From Shewanella sp. HN-41 (GTDB lineage: Bacteria; Pseudomonadota; Gammaproteobacteria; Enterobacterales; Shewanellaceae), in NCBI RefSeq assembly GCF_000217915.1, contig NZ_AFOZ01000022.1, forward strand, positions 113,666 through 177,665: a stretch of 64,000 nt of DNA. The letters run 5' to 3'. This document shows, one piece after another, positions 8,765 to 20,480 of the stretch. Within the stretch, counting starts at the first letter, position 1. Every line of letters starts with the position of its first letter. The notes under the pieces were generated by a model. The model had not been told where the DNA came from. It saw nothing but the letters and a program-made list of their open reading frames with translations, and made no database searches. Made by a program: the position numbers and the translations under genes.

Positions 8765-11524
8765 TTATTCTTCGTCTTGCTCATCGGCAAGCTCGTCGTC
8801 ATCTTCGTCCAGCTCTTCCTCATCGTCCAACTCTTCATCAAGCTGGTCATCTAGAGGCTCATCGGCTAGCTCACCTTCAATCACGACGGGAACAATAGGT
8901 AAACCATTTTCATCCAGCTCAACTTCATCCTCGTCACTTTGGATTTCATCGATACGCTGTAGACCCACCACTTTCTCGTCGCTTGCGGTACGGATAATAG
9001 TCACGCCTTGGGTATTACGGCCTATGATAGACACGCCCTTAGCTGGAGTACGAACGAGCGTACCTTTATCGCTGATCAGCATGATTTCGTCATTGCCACC
9101 AACTTGTACCGCGCCAACAACAGCGCCGTTACGCTCGCTCACCTTGATCGAAACCACACCCTTAGTCGCACGGCTCTTCGCTGGATATTCAGACAGTTGA
9201 GTCCGTTTACCATAGCCGTTTTCAGTCACAGTTAAGATAGCGCCATCGCCCTTAGGCACGATAAGCGAGACAACCTTTTGACCTTCTTCCAGCTTAATAC
9301 CACGAACGCCAGTGGCGGTGCGGCCCATTGGGCGCAGTGACAACACTTCTTCACCGGTTTCAGGATCGAGCTTCACTTCGCCAGTTTCAGAATCACGTAC
9401 CTTCTCACCAAAGCGAACCACTTTACCTTCGTTAGAGAACAGCATGATTTCGTCGTCACCATTGGTGATATCGACGCCGATCAGTTGGTCTCCGTCCTTG
9501 AGGTTAACGGCGATAATGCCGTTTGCACGAGGGTTGCTATAGGCGGTTAATGCAGTTTTCTTCACTGTACCGTGTGAAGTTGCCATGATGATGTATTTAT
9601 CCGCAGCATATTCACGTACTGGCAGAATCGCAGTAATGCGCTCACCCTCGGCCAGAGGTAATAGGTTAACAATTGGACGACCGCGGGCAGTACGGCTCGC
9701 CAATGGCAATTGATATACCTTGAGCCAGTACATCTTACCGAAGTCAGAGAAACACAAAATGGTGTCGTGGGTATTGGCAACCAGCAGTTTTTCAACGAAA
9801 TCTTCGTCTTTAACTTTAGTTGCCGCTTTACCCTTACCACCACGGCGCTGGGCTTGGTAATCGCTTAAGGGTTGATACTTGGCGTAACCTAAATGCGACA
9901 ATGTAACCACAACATCTTCTTCGTTGATAAGATCTTCAAGACTCATATCAATTTCATTGGCGTTGATCACTGTGCGGCGGGCATCGCCATATTCGGCGAG
10001 GATTTCCTCAAGCTCTTCCTTGATCACTTCCATCAAGCGCTCAGGACTACGCAGAATGAACAACAGTCCTGCGATAAATTCAAGCAGCTCTTCGTATTCG
10101 GCGATGATCTTATCGTGCTCAAGGCCCGTTAAGCGATGTAAACGCAGTTCAAGGATCGCCTGAGCTTGTTGTTCAGTCAGGTAATATAAACCATCACGGA
10201 TCCCATATTGTGGTTCTAACCACTCAGGACGCGCGGCATCATCACCGGCTTTTTCCAGCATGCCCTGCACATGGCCTAAGGCCCAGCCCTGCTCAACCAA
10301 TTTAACCTTGGCATCGGCTGGGGTTGGCGATGCTTTGATCAGCGCAATAATGGGGTCGATATTGGCCAGCGCTACCGCTAATGCCTCAAGGATATGGGCG
10401 CGTTCGCGGGCTTTACGCAGTTCGAATACGGTACGGCGAGTCACGACTTCACGGCGGTGAAGGATGAAACACTCGAGCATTTCTTTAAGGTTAAACAACT
10501 TAGGCTGACCATTGGTCAAGGCCACCATGTTGATACCAAAAGAACACTGCATTTGCGTTTGCGCATAAAGGTTGTTTAATACTACCTCACCCACTTCGCC
10601 ACGCTTGATCTCAATCACGATGCGCATACCGTCTTTATCAGACTCATCGCGCAGACCGCTAATACCTTCAATTTTCTTATCTTTCACCAACTCAGCGATT
10701 TTCTCGATAAGTTTGGCTTTGTTCACTTGATAGGGAATTTCGGTGACGATAATACGTTCGCGACCATTGTCTTCCGTTTCAACATCGGCAAGGGCGCGCA
10801 TTACGGCGCGGCCACGGCCGGTTTTATAGGCATCGATAATGCCCTTGCGACCATTAATAATTGCCGCGGTAGGGAAATCTGGGCCAGGAATGTATTCCAT
10901 CAACTGTTCGATAGACAGCGCGGGTTCGGCGATCAGCGCCAAACAGCCCTTCACAACCTCAGTTAAGTTGTGGGGTGGAATGTTAGTCGCCATACCCACG
11001 GCAATGCCCGATGAACCGTTAATTAACAGGTTGGGAACGCGTGTAGGTAATACGGCAGGAATTTGTTCGGTGCCGTCGTAGTTAGGGACAAAATCGACGG
11101 TTTCTTTTTCAAGATCGGCCAGTAATTGGTGCGCTAACTTATCCATGCGGATTTCGGTATAACGCATTGCCGCCGCAGAATCACCGTCAACCGAGCCGAA
11201 GTTTCCTTGACCGTCAACTAAGGTGTAACGCAATGAGAATGGCTGGGCCATACGGACGATAGTGTCGTAAACAGCAGAGTCACCATGGGGGTGATATTTA
11301 CCGATAACGTCACCTACCACACGGGCAGATTTTTTGTACGGCTTGTTCCAATCGTTCTTCAATTCACTCATGGCAAACAGCACGCGGCGATGTACAGGCT
11401 TTAAGCCATCGCGCACGTCTGGTAATGCACGTCCCACGATAACGCTCATGGCGTAATCAAGGTACGAATTCTTTAGTTCGTCTTCGATATTAATTGGCGA
11501 AATAGATGATGCCAGATCAGTCAT
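8765..11524 (-). CDS. gyrA: DNA gyrase subunit A
   Basis: This 919-residue subunit breaks and rejoins DNA in the A2B2 gyrase that introduces negative supercoils. Starting at [18 protein letters not shown], the numbering equals that of E. coli: catalytic Tyr122 lies in AAAMRYTEI, and the quinolone region [13 protein letters not shown] has Ser83 and Asp87, the susceptible-type residues. The GyrA box QRRGGKGK and the C-terminal pinwheel repeats are present. The tail is unusually acidic, with more than 20 Asp/Glu in the last 35 residues. An in-frame ATG at 11602 is rejected because the predicted promoter -10 covers it. Confidence 0.97.
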   Translation of the reverse strand: MTDLASSISPINIEDELKNSYLDYAMSVIVGRALPDVRDGLKPVHRRVLFAMSELKNDWNKPYKKSARVVGDVIGKYHPHGDSAVYDTIVRMAQPFSLRYTLVDGQGNFGSVDGDSAAAMRYTEIRMDKLAHQLLADLEKETVDFVPNYDGTEQIPAVLPTRVPNLLINGSSGIAVGMATNIPPHNLTEVVKGCLALIAEPALSIEQLMEYIPGPDFPTAAIINGRKGIIDAYKTGRGRAVMRALADVETEDNGRERIIVTEIPYQVNKAKLIEKIAELVKDKKIEGISGLRDESDKDGMRIVIEIKRGEVGEVVLNNLYAQTQMQCSFGINMVALTNGQPKLFNLKEMLECFILHRREVVTRRTVFELRKARERAHILEALAVALANIDPIIALIKASPTPADAKVKLVEQGWALGHVQGMLEKAGDDAARPEWLEPQYGIRDGLYYLTEQQAQAILELRLHRLTGLEHDKIIAEYEELLEFIAGLLFILRSPERLMEVIKEELEEILAEYGDARRTVINANEIDMSLEDLINEEDVVVTLSHLGYAKYQPLSDYQAQRRGGKGKAATKVKDEDFVEKLLVANTHDTILCFSDFGKMYWLKVYQLPLASRTARGRPIVNLLPLAEGERITAILPVREYAADKYIIMATSHGTVKKTALTAYSNPRANGIIAVNLKDGDQLIGVDITNGDDEIMLFSNEGKVVRFGEKVRDSETGEVKLDPETGEEVLSLRPMGRTATGVRGIKLEEGQKVVSLIVPKGDGAILTVTENGYGKRTQLSEYPAKSRATKGVVSIKVSERNGAVVGAVQVGGNDEIMLISDKGTLVRTPAKGVSIIGRNTQGVTIIRTASDEKVVGLQRIDEIQSDEDEVELDENGLPIVPVVIEGELADEPLDDQLDEELDDEEELDEDDDELADEQDEE

Positions 11525-11600
11525 AAACTGCTCGTTCCCCTGAAAAATAGCCGACAACGCATAATCCGTATCATTGTCAGGCCCAAAAACGTGATTTGGC

Positions 11601-11629
11601 ATTCTAACACAGTTATTTAATGTCGCCAG
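11601..11629 (-). promoter_or_regulatory. Candidate gyrA promoter
   Basis: Read leftward, CTGGCG (11629-11624) and TAGAAT (11606-11601) are 17 bp apart, giving a leader of about 70 nt before the ATG at 11524. The 385-bp gap between gyrA and ubiG also holds TATACT near 11699 and otherwise nothing recognisable apart from the ubiG promoter. Confidence 0.45.
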
Positions 11630-11786
11630 ACCTATCCTGCTTGAATTGAGTAGGAAGCAAGTTAATAGATGAAAACACAGTTAATTTGGGAGATTGTGTA
11701 TACTAAAAAGTGCCCTTTAGCGGTTATTTATTCCAAAGCTTTGATTAATCTGTAAGCGGATACACCAACCTAGCGCACATTAATAG

Positions 11787-12620
<834 letters not shown>

Positions 12621-12621
12621 G

Positions 12622-13290
12622 ATGAGCCTTGCACAGGTAAGAGGCGTATTATTTGACCTTGATGGTACGCTTGCCGATACCGCACCGGATCTTGTGCAGG
12701 CACTTAACTTAAGTCTGCAGGATGCGGGGATTGAAGCCAAACCCTTTGAATCACTTCGCAGCGCCGCATCCCACGGCAGTTTTGCCCTTGTCGATGCGGC
12801 TGTCCCCCATGCCAGTGATGCCCTTCGCCATCAACTTCAGCAGGGACTACTCGCCCACTATCAACGCATTAATGGTGACCAGTGCCAGTTATTCGCTGGC
12901 ATTGCAGCCCTGCTCGATTGGCTCGATTTGCAGGGGCTGCCATTTGGCGTGATCACCAATAAACCCGCGCGCTTTACTCGGCCTCTATTGCAAAAACTGA
13001 ATTTGCAACGGCGAATGGCGGTGATGATCAGCGGCGATTCAACCCTTTATGCTAAGCCCCATACAGCCCCTATGCTCCTTGGCGCGCAGCAGCTTAACTG
13101 CGCCCCTGAGCATATTTTGTATTTAGGGGATGCCGAGCGGGATTTACTCGCGGCCCAGGCCGCAGCCATGCTAGGTGGTATCGCATTATGGGGTTATCTA
13201 TGCGAAGAGGATAATCCACACAACTGGCCCGCATTGGCGCAATTTGCTTCACCGCTGGCCGTACTCGAAGCTTTGATGGCTACACGATGA
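12622..13290 (+). CDS. HAD-superfamily phosphatase (Gph/MupP type)
   Basis: This 222-residue protein has all four HAD motifs: FDLDGTLADT (Asp12 nucleophile, Asp14), VITNKP, the motif III lysine in YAKPHTAPM, and YLGDAERD. The alpha-helical cap matches phosphoglycolate phosphatase Gph. However, the position directly after ubiG near gyrA-serC matches Pseudomonas MupP, the N-acetylmuramate-6-phosphate phosphatase of peptidoglycan recycling. Sequence alone does not separate the two. It is translationally close to ubiG, with one base between stop and start. Confidence 0.85.
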   Translation: MSLAQVRGVLFDLDGTLADTAPDLVQALNLSLQDAGIEAKPFESLRSAASHGSFALVDAAVPHASDALRHQLQQGLLAHYQRINGDQCQLFAGIAALLDWLDLQGLPFGVITNKPARFTRPLLQKLNLQRRMAVMISGDSTLYAKPHTAPMLLGAQQLNCAPEHILYLGDAERDLLAAQAAAMLGGIALWGYLCEEDNPHNWPALAQFASPLAVLEALMATR

Positions 13291-13337
13291 TTGCATCGAG
13301 ATAGTTTGTTCCCATGGAGACTGCTGTTTATTTTAGC

Positions 13338-13381
13338 GATCGCGATCCTTAGTGAGATCGCACAAAAAGTCCACATGGATC
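13338..13381 (+). other. Cluster of four GATC sites upstream of nrdA
   Basis: GATC occurs at 13338, 13344, 13356 and 13378. In gammaproteobacteria with Dam and SeqA, closely spaced GATC sites bind SeqA when hemimethylated. It lies just before two DnaA-like boxes. Four sites in 44 bp is more than chance for ordinary sequence, but function is inferred. Confidence 0.4.
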
Positions 13382-13435
13382 TTTCACACTAGTACTAAAT
13401 TGAGCTTCAGGGTTAGCCATTACTAACACTCAAGC

Positions 13436-13455
13436 TTATCCTCAAGATATCCACA
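13436..13455 (+). promoter_or_regulatory. Two DnaA-box-like sites upstream of nrdA
   Basis: TTATCCTCA (13436-13444) and ATATCCACA (13447-13455) each differ by one base from the DnaA box TTATCCACA. They have the same orientation and are 11 bp apart, about one helical turn. E. coli nrdAB is known to be regulated by DnaA through upstream boxes. Confidence 0.55.
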
Positions 13456-13493
13456 AGATACCCCCTGAATTCTAACTTGCAAATACGTTCAAA

Positions 13494-13540
13494 CCTCACT
13501 ATCTTGTATCTCAGATTATTTTAAACACCATATCTTGTGT
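13494..13540 (+). promoter_or_regulatory. Tandem NrdR boxes
   Basis: ACACCATATCTTGTGT (13525-13540) matches the NrdR consensus acaCwAtATaTwGtgt at 14 of 16 positions. CCTCACTATCTTGTAT (13494-13509) matches at 11. They are exactly 31 bp apart, the three-turn spacing expected for NrdR repression of ribonucleotide reductase operons. The rest of the 406-bp gap before nrdA shows no gene. Confidence 0.8.
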
Positions 13541-13696
13541 ATCGGTAGCAATCAGGCACACTAGAAACTCCCCGCTTAATTGGCTCTGTATTAACGAGCT
13601 AGCTGTATTTAAGGGACGTTTGTTGATTGTTTTACAAGGAAACGTACGGTGATCCGTTCACCGCAATAGATATCAAAAAACCAAGGCCTCTCTTCA

Positions 13697-15985
13697 ATGA
13701 ATAGCACTATGACAGTCACAAAACGCTGTGGTGAACGTGAGAACATCGATCTCGAAAAAATTCACCGCGTAATTACTTGGGCAGCCAAGGGATTAAAAAA
13801 CGTTTCTGTTTCTGAAGTTGAACTTCGCTCGCACCTGCAATTTTTCGATGGTATCCACACAGAAGCCATCCACGAAACCATTATCAAAGCTGCAGCGGAT
13901 TTAATTTCACCAGAATCACCGGACTATCAGTTCCTCGCGGCGCGTTTAGCCGTGTTTCATTTACGTAAGAAGGCCTTTGGTCAGTTCTCGCCGCCAGCAC
14001 TGTATGATCATGTGACTAAACTGGTGGAAATGGGCAAGTATGATATGCACATTCTGCAGGATTACACCCATGAAGAACTCGATATTATGAACACCTATAT
14101 CGACCATTGGCGCGATATGGACTTCTCCTATGCGGCCGTTAAACAGCTCGAAGGCAAGTATTTAGTTCAGAACCGTGTGACTCACGAAATCTATGAGAGC
14201 GCCCAGTTCCTTTATATTCTGGTGGCGGCCTGTTTGTTTGCCCGTTATCCAAAAGAGACCCGCCTGAAATATGTGAAAGATTTCTATGATGCGGTATCGA
14301 CCTTTAAGATTTCACTGCCAACGCCCATCATGGCGGGTGTGCGCACCCCAACGCGTCAATTCAGTTCTTGTGTATTGATCGAATGTGGTGACAGTTTAGA
14401 TTCAATCAATGCGACTGCATCTTCTATCGTGAAATACGTTAGCCAACGTGCAGGGATCGGGATTAACGCAGGCCGTATTCGCGCACTAGGTAGTCCAATC
14501 CGTGGCGGTGAAGCCTTCCACACAGGTTGTTTACCTTTCTATAAGTATTTCCAAACCGCAGTGAAGTCTTGCTCCCAAGGTGGCGTACGTGGTGGTGCAG
14601 CGACCCTGTTCTACCCCATTTGGCATTTAGAAGTCGAATCTCTGCTGGTATTGAAAAATAACCGCGGCGTGGAAGATAACCGTATCCGTCATTTAGACTA
14701 CGGTGTACAACTGAATAAACTCATGTATCAGCGCCTGATCAAAGGCGAAAATATCAGCCTATTCAGCCCATCGGATGTACCTGGTCTATACGATGCCTTC
14801 TTCGAAGATCAAAACGAATTCGAACGTCTCTACCTGCAGTACGAGCAGGACAGCAGCATTCGTAAGAAAACCCTCAAGGCGGTGGAGTTGTTTTCACTGA
14901 TGATGCAAGAGCGCGCCTCAACGGGCCGTATCTATATTCAGAACGTGGATCACTGCAACACCCACAGTCCGTTCGATTCAAAAGTCGCACCGATCAGACA
15001 ATCTAACCTGTGCCTCGAAATCGCACTGCCGACTAAGCCATTGAACAATATCGACGATCCTAATGGTGAAATCGCGCTTTGTACTTTGTCAGCCCTAAAC
15101 TTAGGGGCGATAAAAACCTTATCTGAACTCGAGCCTTTAGCGGATCTTGCCGTGCGAGCGCTAGATAACTTATTGGATTATCAAGATTATCCGATTAAAG
15201 CGGCACAAATTGCCTCGATGAACCGCCGTACACTTGGCATTGGGGTCATTAACTTTGCCAACTACTTAGCCAAAAATGGCATGAAGTATTCTGATGGCAG
15301 CGCTAACAATCTGACTCACAAGACCTTTGAGGCGATCCAATATTATCTACTTAAGGCGTCAATGAACCTGGCAAAGGAGCAAGGTGCCTGCCCGTTATTT
15401 AACGAGACCACCTACTCCCAAGGTATTTTACCTATCGATACCTATAAGCGTGACTTAGATAAGATTTGTAATGAACCATTGCATTTAGACTGGGAATCAC
15501 TGCGTAGTGACATTAAGCAGTACGGTTTGCGTAACTCGACCTTGTCAGCATTAATGCCGTCAGAAACCTCGTCACAAATTTCAAATGCGACGAACGGTAT
15601 TGAGCCACCACGTGGACTCATTAGTGTAAAAGCCAGTAAAGATGGTCAACTAAAACAAGTTGTACCTGATTTTGATACCCTAAAGGATAGCTATGAGTTG
15701 CTGTGGAAAATGCCAAGCAATGATGGTTACCTGCAATTAGTCGGTATTATGCAGAAGTTTGTTGACCAAGCGATTTCGGCCAACACTAACTACGATCCTT
15801 CACGTTTTGAAGGCCGTAAAGTCCCGATGCAGACACTACTGAAAGATTTACTCAATGCCTACAAGTTAGGTGTAAAAACGCTTTATTACCATAACACTCG
15901 CGATGGGGCGTCGGATCAACACGATGACATCACCAATCTAGAGAAAGAAGACGACGGTTGTGCCGGCGGCGCCTGTAAGATCTAG
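13697..15985 (+). CDS. nrdA: Class Ia ribonucleoside-diphosphate reductase, alpha subunit
   Basis: This 762-residue subunit holds the active and allosteric sites for reducing NDPs to dNDPs. It aligns nearly end to end with E. coli NrdA (761 residues). It has the N-terminal ATP-cone (VTKRCGERENIDLEKIHRV), catalytic cysteines in QFSSCVLIECGD and QSNLCLEIALPT, the NATNGIEPPR segment, and the C-terminal redox pair GCAGGACKI. It is followed by nrdB and a ferredoxin. Expression is probably controlled by NrdR and DnaA through the upstream sites. The alternative in-frame ATG at residue 5 is less likely by similarity. Confidence 0.98.
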   Translation: MNSTMTVTKRCGERENIDLEKIHRVITWAAKGLKNVSVSEVELRSHLQFFDGIHTEAIHETIIKAAADLISPESPDYQFLAARLAVFHLRKKAFGQFSPPALYDHVTKLVEMGKYDMHILQDYTHEELDIMNTYIDHWRDMDFSYAAVKQLEGKYLVQNRVTHEIYESAQFLYILVAACLFARYPKETRLKYVKDFYDAVSTFKISLPTPIMAGVRTPTRQFSSCVLIECGDSLDSINATASSIVKYVSQRAGIGINAGRIRALGSPIRGGEAFHTGCLPFYKYFQTAVKSCSQGGVRGGAATLFYPIWHLEVESLLVLKNNRGVEDNRIRHLDYGVQLNKLMYQRLIKGENISLFSPSDVPGLYDAFFEDQNEFERLYLQYEQDSSIRKKTLKAVELFSLMMQERASTGRIYIQNVDHCNTHSPFDSKVAPIRQSNLCLEIALPTKPLNNIDDPNGEIALCTLSALNLGAIKTLSELEPLADLAVRALDNLLDYQDYPIKAAQIASMNRRTLGIGVINFANYLAKNGMKYSDGSANNLTHKTFEAIQYYLLKASMNLAKEQGACPLFNETTYSQGILPIDTYKRDLDKICNEPLHLDWESLRSDIKQYGLRNSTLSALMPSETSSQISNATNGIEPPRGLISVKASKDGQLKQVVPDFDTLKDSYELLWKMPSNDGYLQLVGIMQKFVDQAISANTNYDPSRFEGRKVPMQTLLKDLLNAYKLGVKTLYYHNTRDGASDQHDDITNLEKEDDGCAGGACKI

Positions 15986-16005
15986 TCTTTAACGTTAACG
16001 GTTTT

Positions 16006-16030
16006 GCAGGGATCCCTATGGGGTCCCTGC
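16006..16030 (+). other. Strong hairpin between nrdA and nrdB
   Basis: An 11-bp stem (one T-G wobble) with a TAT loop fills a third of the 64-bp intergenic gap: GCAGGGATCCC pairs with GGGGTCCCTGC. There is no T run, so it is not a standard terminator. It may set the nrdA:nrdB ratio by mRNA processing or 3'-end protection. Confidence 0.65.
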
Positions 16031-16049
16031 CCATTGGAAAAATAGCATC

Positions 16050-17180
16050 ATGGCCTACTCTACCTTCTGTCAAACACCCAACGACGCCACCCGTGAACCT
16101 ATGTTTTTAGGTCAATCGGTCAATGTGGCTCGTTACGACCAACAAAAATATGAAGTGTTCGAAAAACTGATAGAAAAGCAGTTATCTTTCTTTTGGCGCC
16201 CCGAAGAAGTGGACGTCAGCCGCGATAAAATTGACTACAACGCCCTGCCGGATCACGAAAAACATATTTTTATTTCTAACCTGAAATACCAAACCCTGCT
16301 CGATTCGATTCAAGGTCGCTCGCCCAATGTGGCCTTTTTGCCACTGGTGTCGCTGCCTGAGCTAGAAACTTGGATTGAAACTTGGTCTTTCTCAGAGACC
16401 ATTCACTCGCGCTCTTATACCCATATTATTCGCAATATCGTTAACGACCCTTCGGTCATTTTTGACGATATAGTGGTAAACAAAGAAATTTTACGTCGTG
16501 CAACTGACATTGCCGAATACTATGACCACTTGATTAAGCTGACCCAAGTATTCAACCTATTTGGCGCAGGTACCCATGTTATCGATGGCAAAGAATTAGT
16601 CGTTAATACTCGTACGCTGAAAAAAGCACTTTATCTGTGCATGATGTCGGTCAATGCCCTCGAAGCGATTCGTTTCTATGTCAGTTTTGCCTGCTCATTT
16701 GCCTTTGCAGAACGTAAACTAATGGAAGGTAACGCAAAAATCATTCGCTTAATCGCCCGTGATGAAGCCTTACACTTAAACAGCACCCAGCATATTGTAA
16801 ACATTATGCAAGGCGGTAAAGATGATCCTGAAATGGGGGAAATTGCCGCGCAATGCCAGCAAGAAGCCTACGATCTATTCCTCAAGGCCGCAGAGCAAGA
16901 AAAAGAATGGGCAAAATACCTATTCAAAGATGGCTCTATGATTGGCTTGAATGAACAAATTCTGTGTCAATACGTTGAATACATTACCAACCAGCGCATG
17001 AAGTCGGTGAATCTGCCACAACCTTACCCGGAACTCACGAATCCATTACCTTGGATGAAAAACTGGTTGGAGAGTGACGCGGTGCAAGTGGCTCCCCAGG
17101 AAGTGGAGGTTTCTTCATATCTGGTCGGGCAAATTGACTCGGCGGTCGATGGTGATGAATTCCTCGACTTCGATCTCTAG
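16050..17180 (+). CDS. nrdB: Class Ia ribonucleoside-diphosphate reductase, beta subunit
   Basis: This 376-residue subunit carries the diiron-tyrosyl radical cofactor. The radical tyrosine is in [14 protein letters not shown] (Tyr122 of E. coli). Iron ligands are visible in [11 protein letters not shown] and the region before it. The C-terminus [17 protein letters not shown] resembles the tail that docks to NrdA. Length is the same as in E. coli. The ferredoxin gene starts 11 bases after the stop, which suggests cofactor maintenance within the operon. Confidence 0.98.
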   Translation: MAYSTFCQTPNDATREPMFLGQSVNVARYDQQKYEVFEKLIEKQLSFFWRPEEVDVSRDKIDYNALPDHEKHIFISNLKYQTLLDSIQGRSPNVAFLPLVSLPELETWIETWSFSETIHSRSYTHIIRNIVNDPSVIFDDIVVNKEILRRATDIAEYYDHLIKLTQVFNLFGAGTHVIDGKELVVNTRTLKKALYLCMMSVNALEAIRFYVSFACSFAFAERKLMEGNAKIIRLIARDEALHLNSTQHIVNIMQGGKDDPEMGEIAAQCQQEAYDLFLKAAEQEKEWAKYLFKDGSMIGLNEQILCQYVEYITNQRMKSVNLPQPYPELTNPLPWMKNWLESDAVQVAPQEVEVSSYLVGQIDSAVDGDEFLDFDL

Positions 17181-17191
17181 GTAGACATACA

Positions 17192-17641
17192 GTGACAAAA
17201 CCGAGTCACTTAGGCCCCCATTTGGCCAAAAGCCCCTTTGCGAAGGCGCCTATAGTGCGCCTTCAGGGCCAAGCTGTATTGCTCTTTACCGAGCAACAGG
17301 GATCCTTGTTACAGGCTCTCGAAGCGAAGAAAGTCAGCATGTTCTCTGAATGTCGCAGCGGTTTCTGTGGCGCCTGCAAAACCAGGATTATCAGTGGCAA
17401 AGTCAGCTACCTGAGTGAGCCCTTAGCCGAACTGGCTCACGACGAATGCTTACCCTGTTGTTGTGTACCTTCGGAGGATTTAGAACTCGATTTATCCCCC
17501 GAAGGGGCCACAGTTGTCACCTATGAGGCTAAAGAGTCACAGCTCGTGGCGCGCAGCCCCCATTCACCGACACTCAGCACTTTATCCCATAGCTCAAAGC
17601 AACAAGTATCTCCAAGGTTACCCGAAGTGTGTGAAGAATAA
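17192..17641 (+). CDS. yfaE: 2Fe-2S ferredoxin of the YfaE type, with C-terminal extension
   Basis: The GTG-started product is 149 residues. The plant-type 2Fe-2S motif ECRSGFCGACKT (Cys54, 59, 62) and the fourth cysteine in ECLPCCCV (Cys86-91) match E. coli YfaE, which maintains and reactivates the NrdB diferric-tyrosyl cofactor. YfaE is about 84 residues; here there are about 18 extra N-terminal residues and about 45 C-terminal ones, rich in Ser and His and of no recognised fold. Position directly after nrdB supports the role. Confidence 0.9.
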   Translation: MTKPSHLGPHLAKSPFAKAPIVRLQGQAVLLFTEQQGSLLQALEAKKVSMFSECRSGFCGACKTRIISGKVSYLSEPLAELAHDECLPCCCVPSEDLELDLSPEGATVVTYEAKESQLVARSPHSPTLSTLSHSSKQQVSPRLPEVCEE

Positions 17642-17683
17642 CTTCTCGCGGGGTAAGGGTTAATTGAACCTCGTGGTACTCCT

Positions 17684-18166
17684 TTAAATGTCTTTTTTCG
17701 CCATCACCCGATGCAGCTCATTGACCTCTGTCAGCGCCGCGCTGCCATACCAAGGTAATAATTCCAATACTAGGCTGCCCGCTTGAATTGCAGGATCGGT
17801 TTCCGTTAAGGCTTTTGCTTCTTCAACCGTAGTAACGTCAAACACATAAATACCGCGTAATTCACCATCGTGTAAAAAGGGCCCCGCCAGCACTAACTTG
17901 CCCTCATTGGCAAGGCGGGTGATATTGTCCAAATGCGCCCGTTGTAATTGCTCGGCCTGTGCCTGTGTTCTATCCCGATTAGGGCCTCGCTTTAAAAATG
18001 CCATCACATAGTGCTTCATACCATATTCATCGGCACCGGCATTTTTAGCACGCTGCTCGTCAAACTCTGGAGTACTGTGAGCTGAAAAACTCACCATTAA
18101 TGCACACAATAAACAGGTGATAAGGCTGATGGTGAGCTTAGTGTTGAAGACTGTGTTAATTTGCAT
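17684..18166 (-). CDS. Exported YCII-domain protein
   Basis: The product is 160 residues. The first 32 form a signal peptide (hydrophobic ISLITCLLCALMVSFSA), so the protein is periplasmic or membrane-attached; most YCII proteins are cytosolic. The YCII domain, about residues 50-145, has the family His and Asp (RAHLDNI, FLHDGELRGIYVFD). The domain has a ferredoxin-like fold and often unknown substrates. It converges with the nrd operon and is separate from fadH. Function unknown. Confidence 0.8.
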   Translation of the reverse strand: MQINTVFNTKLTISLITCLLCALMVSFSAHSTPEFDEQRAKNAGADEYGMKHYVMAFLKRGPNRDRTQAQAEQLQRAHLDNITRLANEGKLVLAGPFLHDGELRGIYVFDVTTVEEAKALTETDPAIQAGSLVLELLPWYGSAALTEVNELHRVMAKKDI

Positions 18167-18242
18167 AGCGAGTTCCCCCAGTGTCAGTTATTTAGTGCAT
18201 GTTAACCTTAGCGTATTTGCAGCAACAATGTTGAAATGCAAT

Positions 18243-18270
18243 AAAAAAGCCTGAGTAAGATTCAGGCTTT
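18243..18270 (-). terminator. Terminator of fadH
   Basis: AAAGCCTGA (18246-18254) pairs with TCAGGCTTT (18262-18270). Reading leftward it is followed by T residues. It lies 27 bp after the fadH stop. Confidence 0.88.
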
Positions 18271-18296
18271 AGATACTCTATGGGTTCTCCAAATGA

Positions 18297-20315
<2,019 letters not shown>

Positions 20316-20480
20316 TCAAACATCCTTTTTAAACAAGTGATTTAAATGAGCATACCTTGAGTCAAATCTAAGCTCAACCGTTGGTTAACCGCTGAAAGTT
20401 AAAAACCTTTACAATTGTACTTAGCCTGCGGCGGCATTTTCAGTTAGCATTAGCCTATTGGACTTATAAAGGAGTGGCAG

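Noticed and set aside
8691..9200. Serine-rich open frame on the plus strand
   Set aside because: It is antisense to gyrA; its Ser runs are the reverse of the acidic Asp/Glu tail codons. No RBS or family match.
11525..11602. Upstream in-frame start of gyrA at 11602
   Set aside because: Added residues have no similarity to GyrA, and the predicted -10 overlaps that ATG; MTDLASS start fits E. coli numbering exactly.
20316..20480. FadR or PsrA operator before fadH
   Set aside because: TTCAAACAT near the fadH start lacks a proper second half-site; no confident match.
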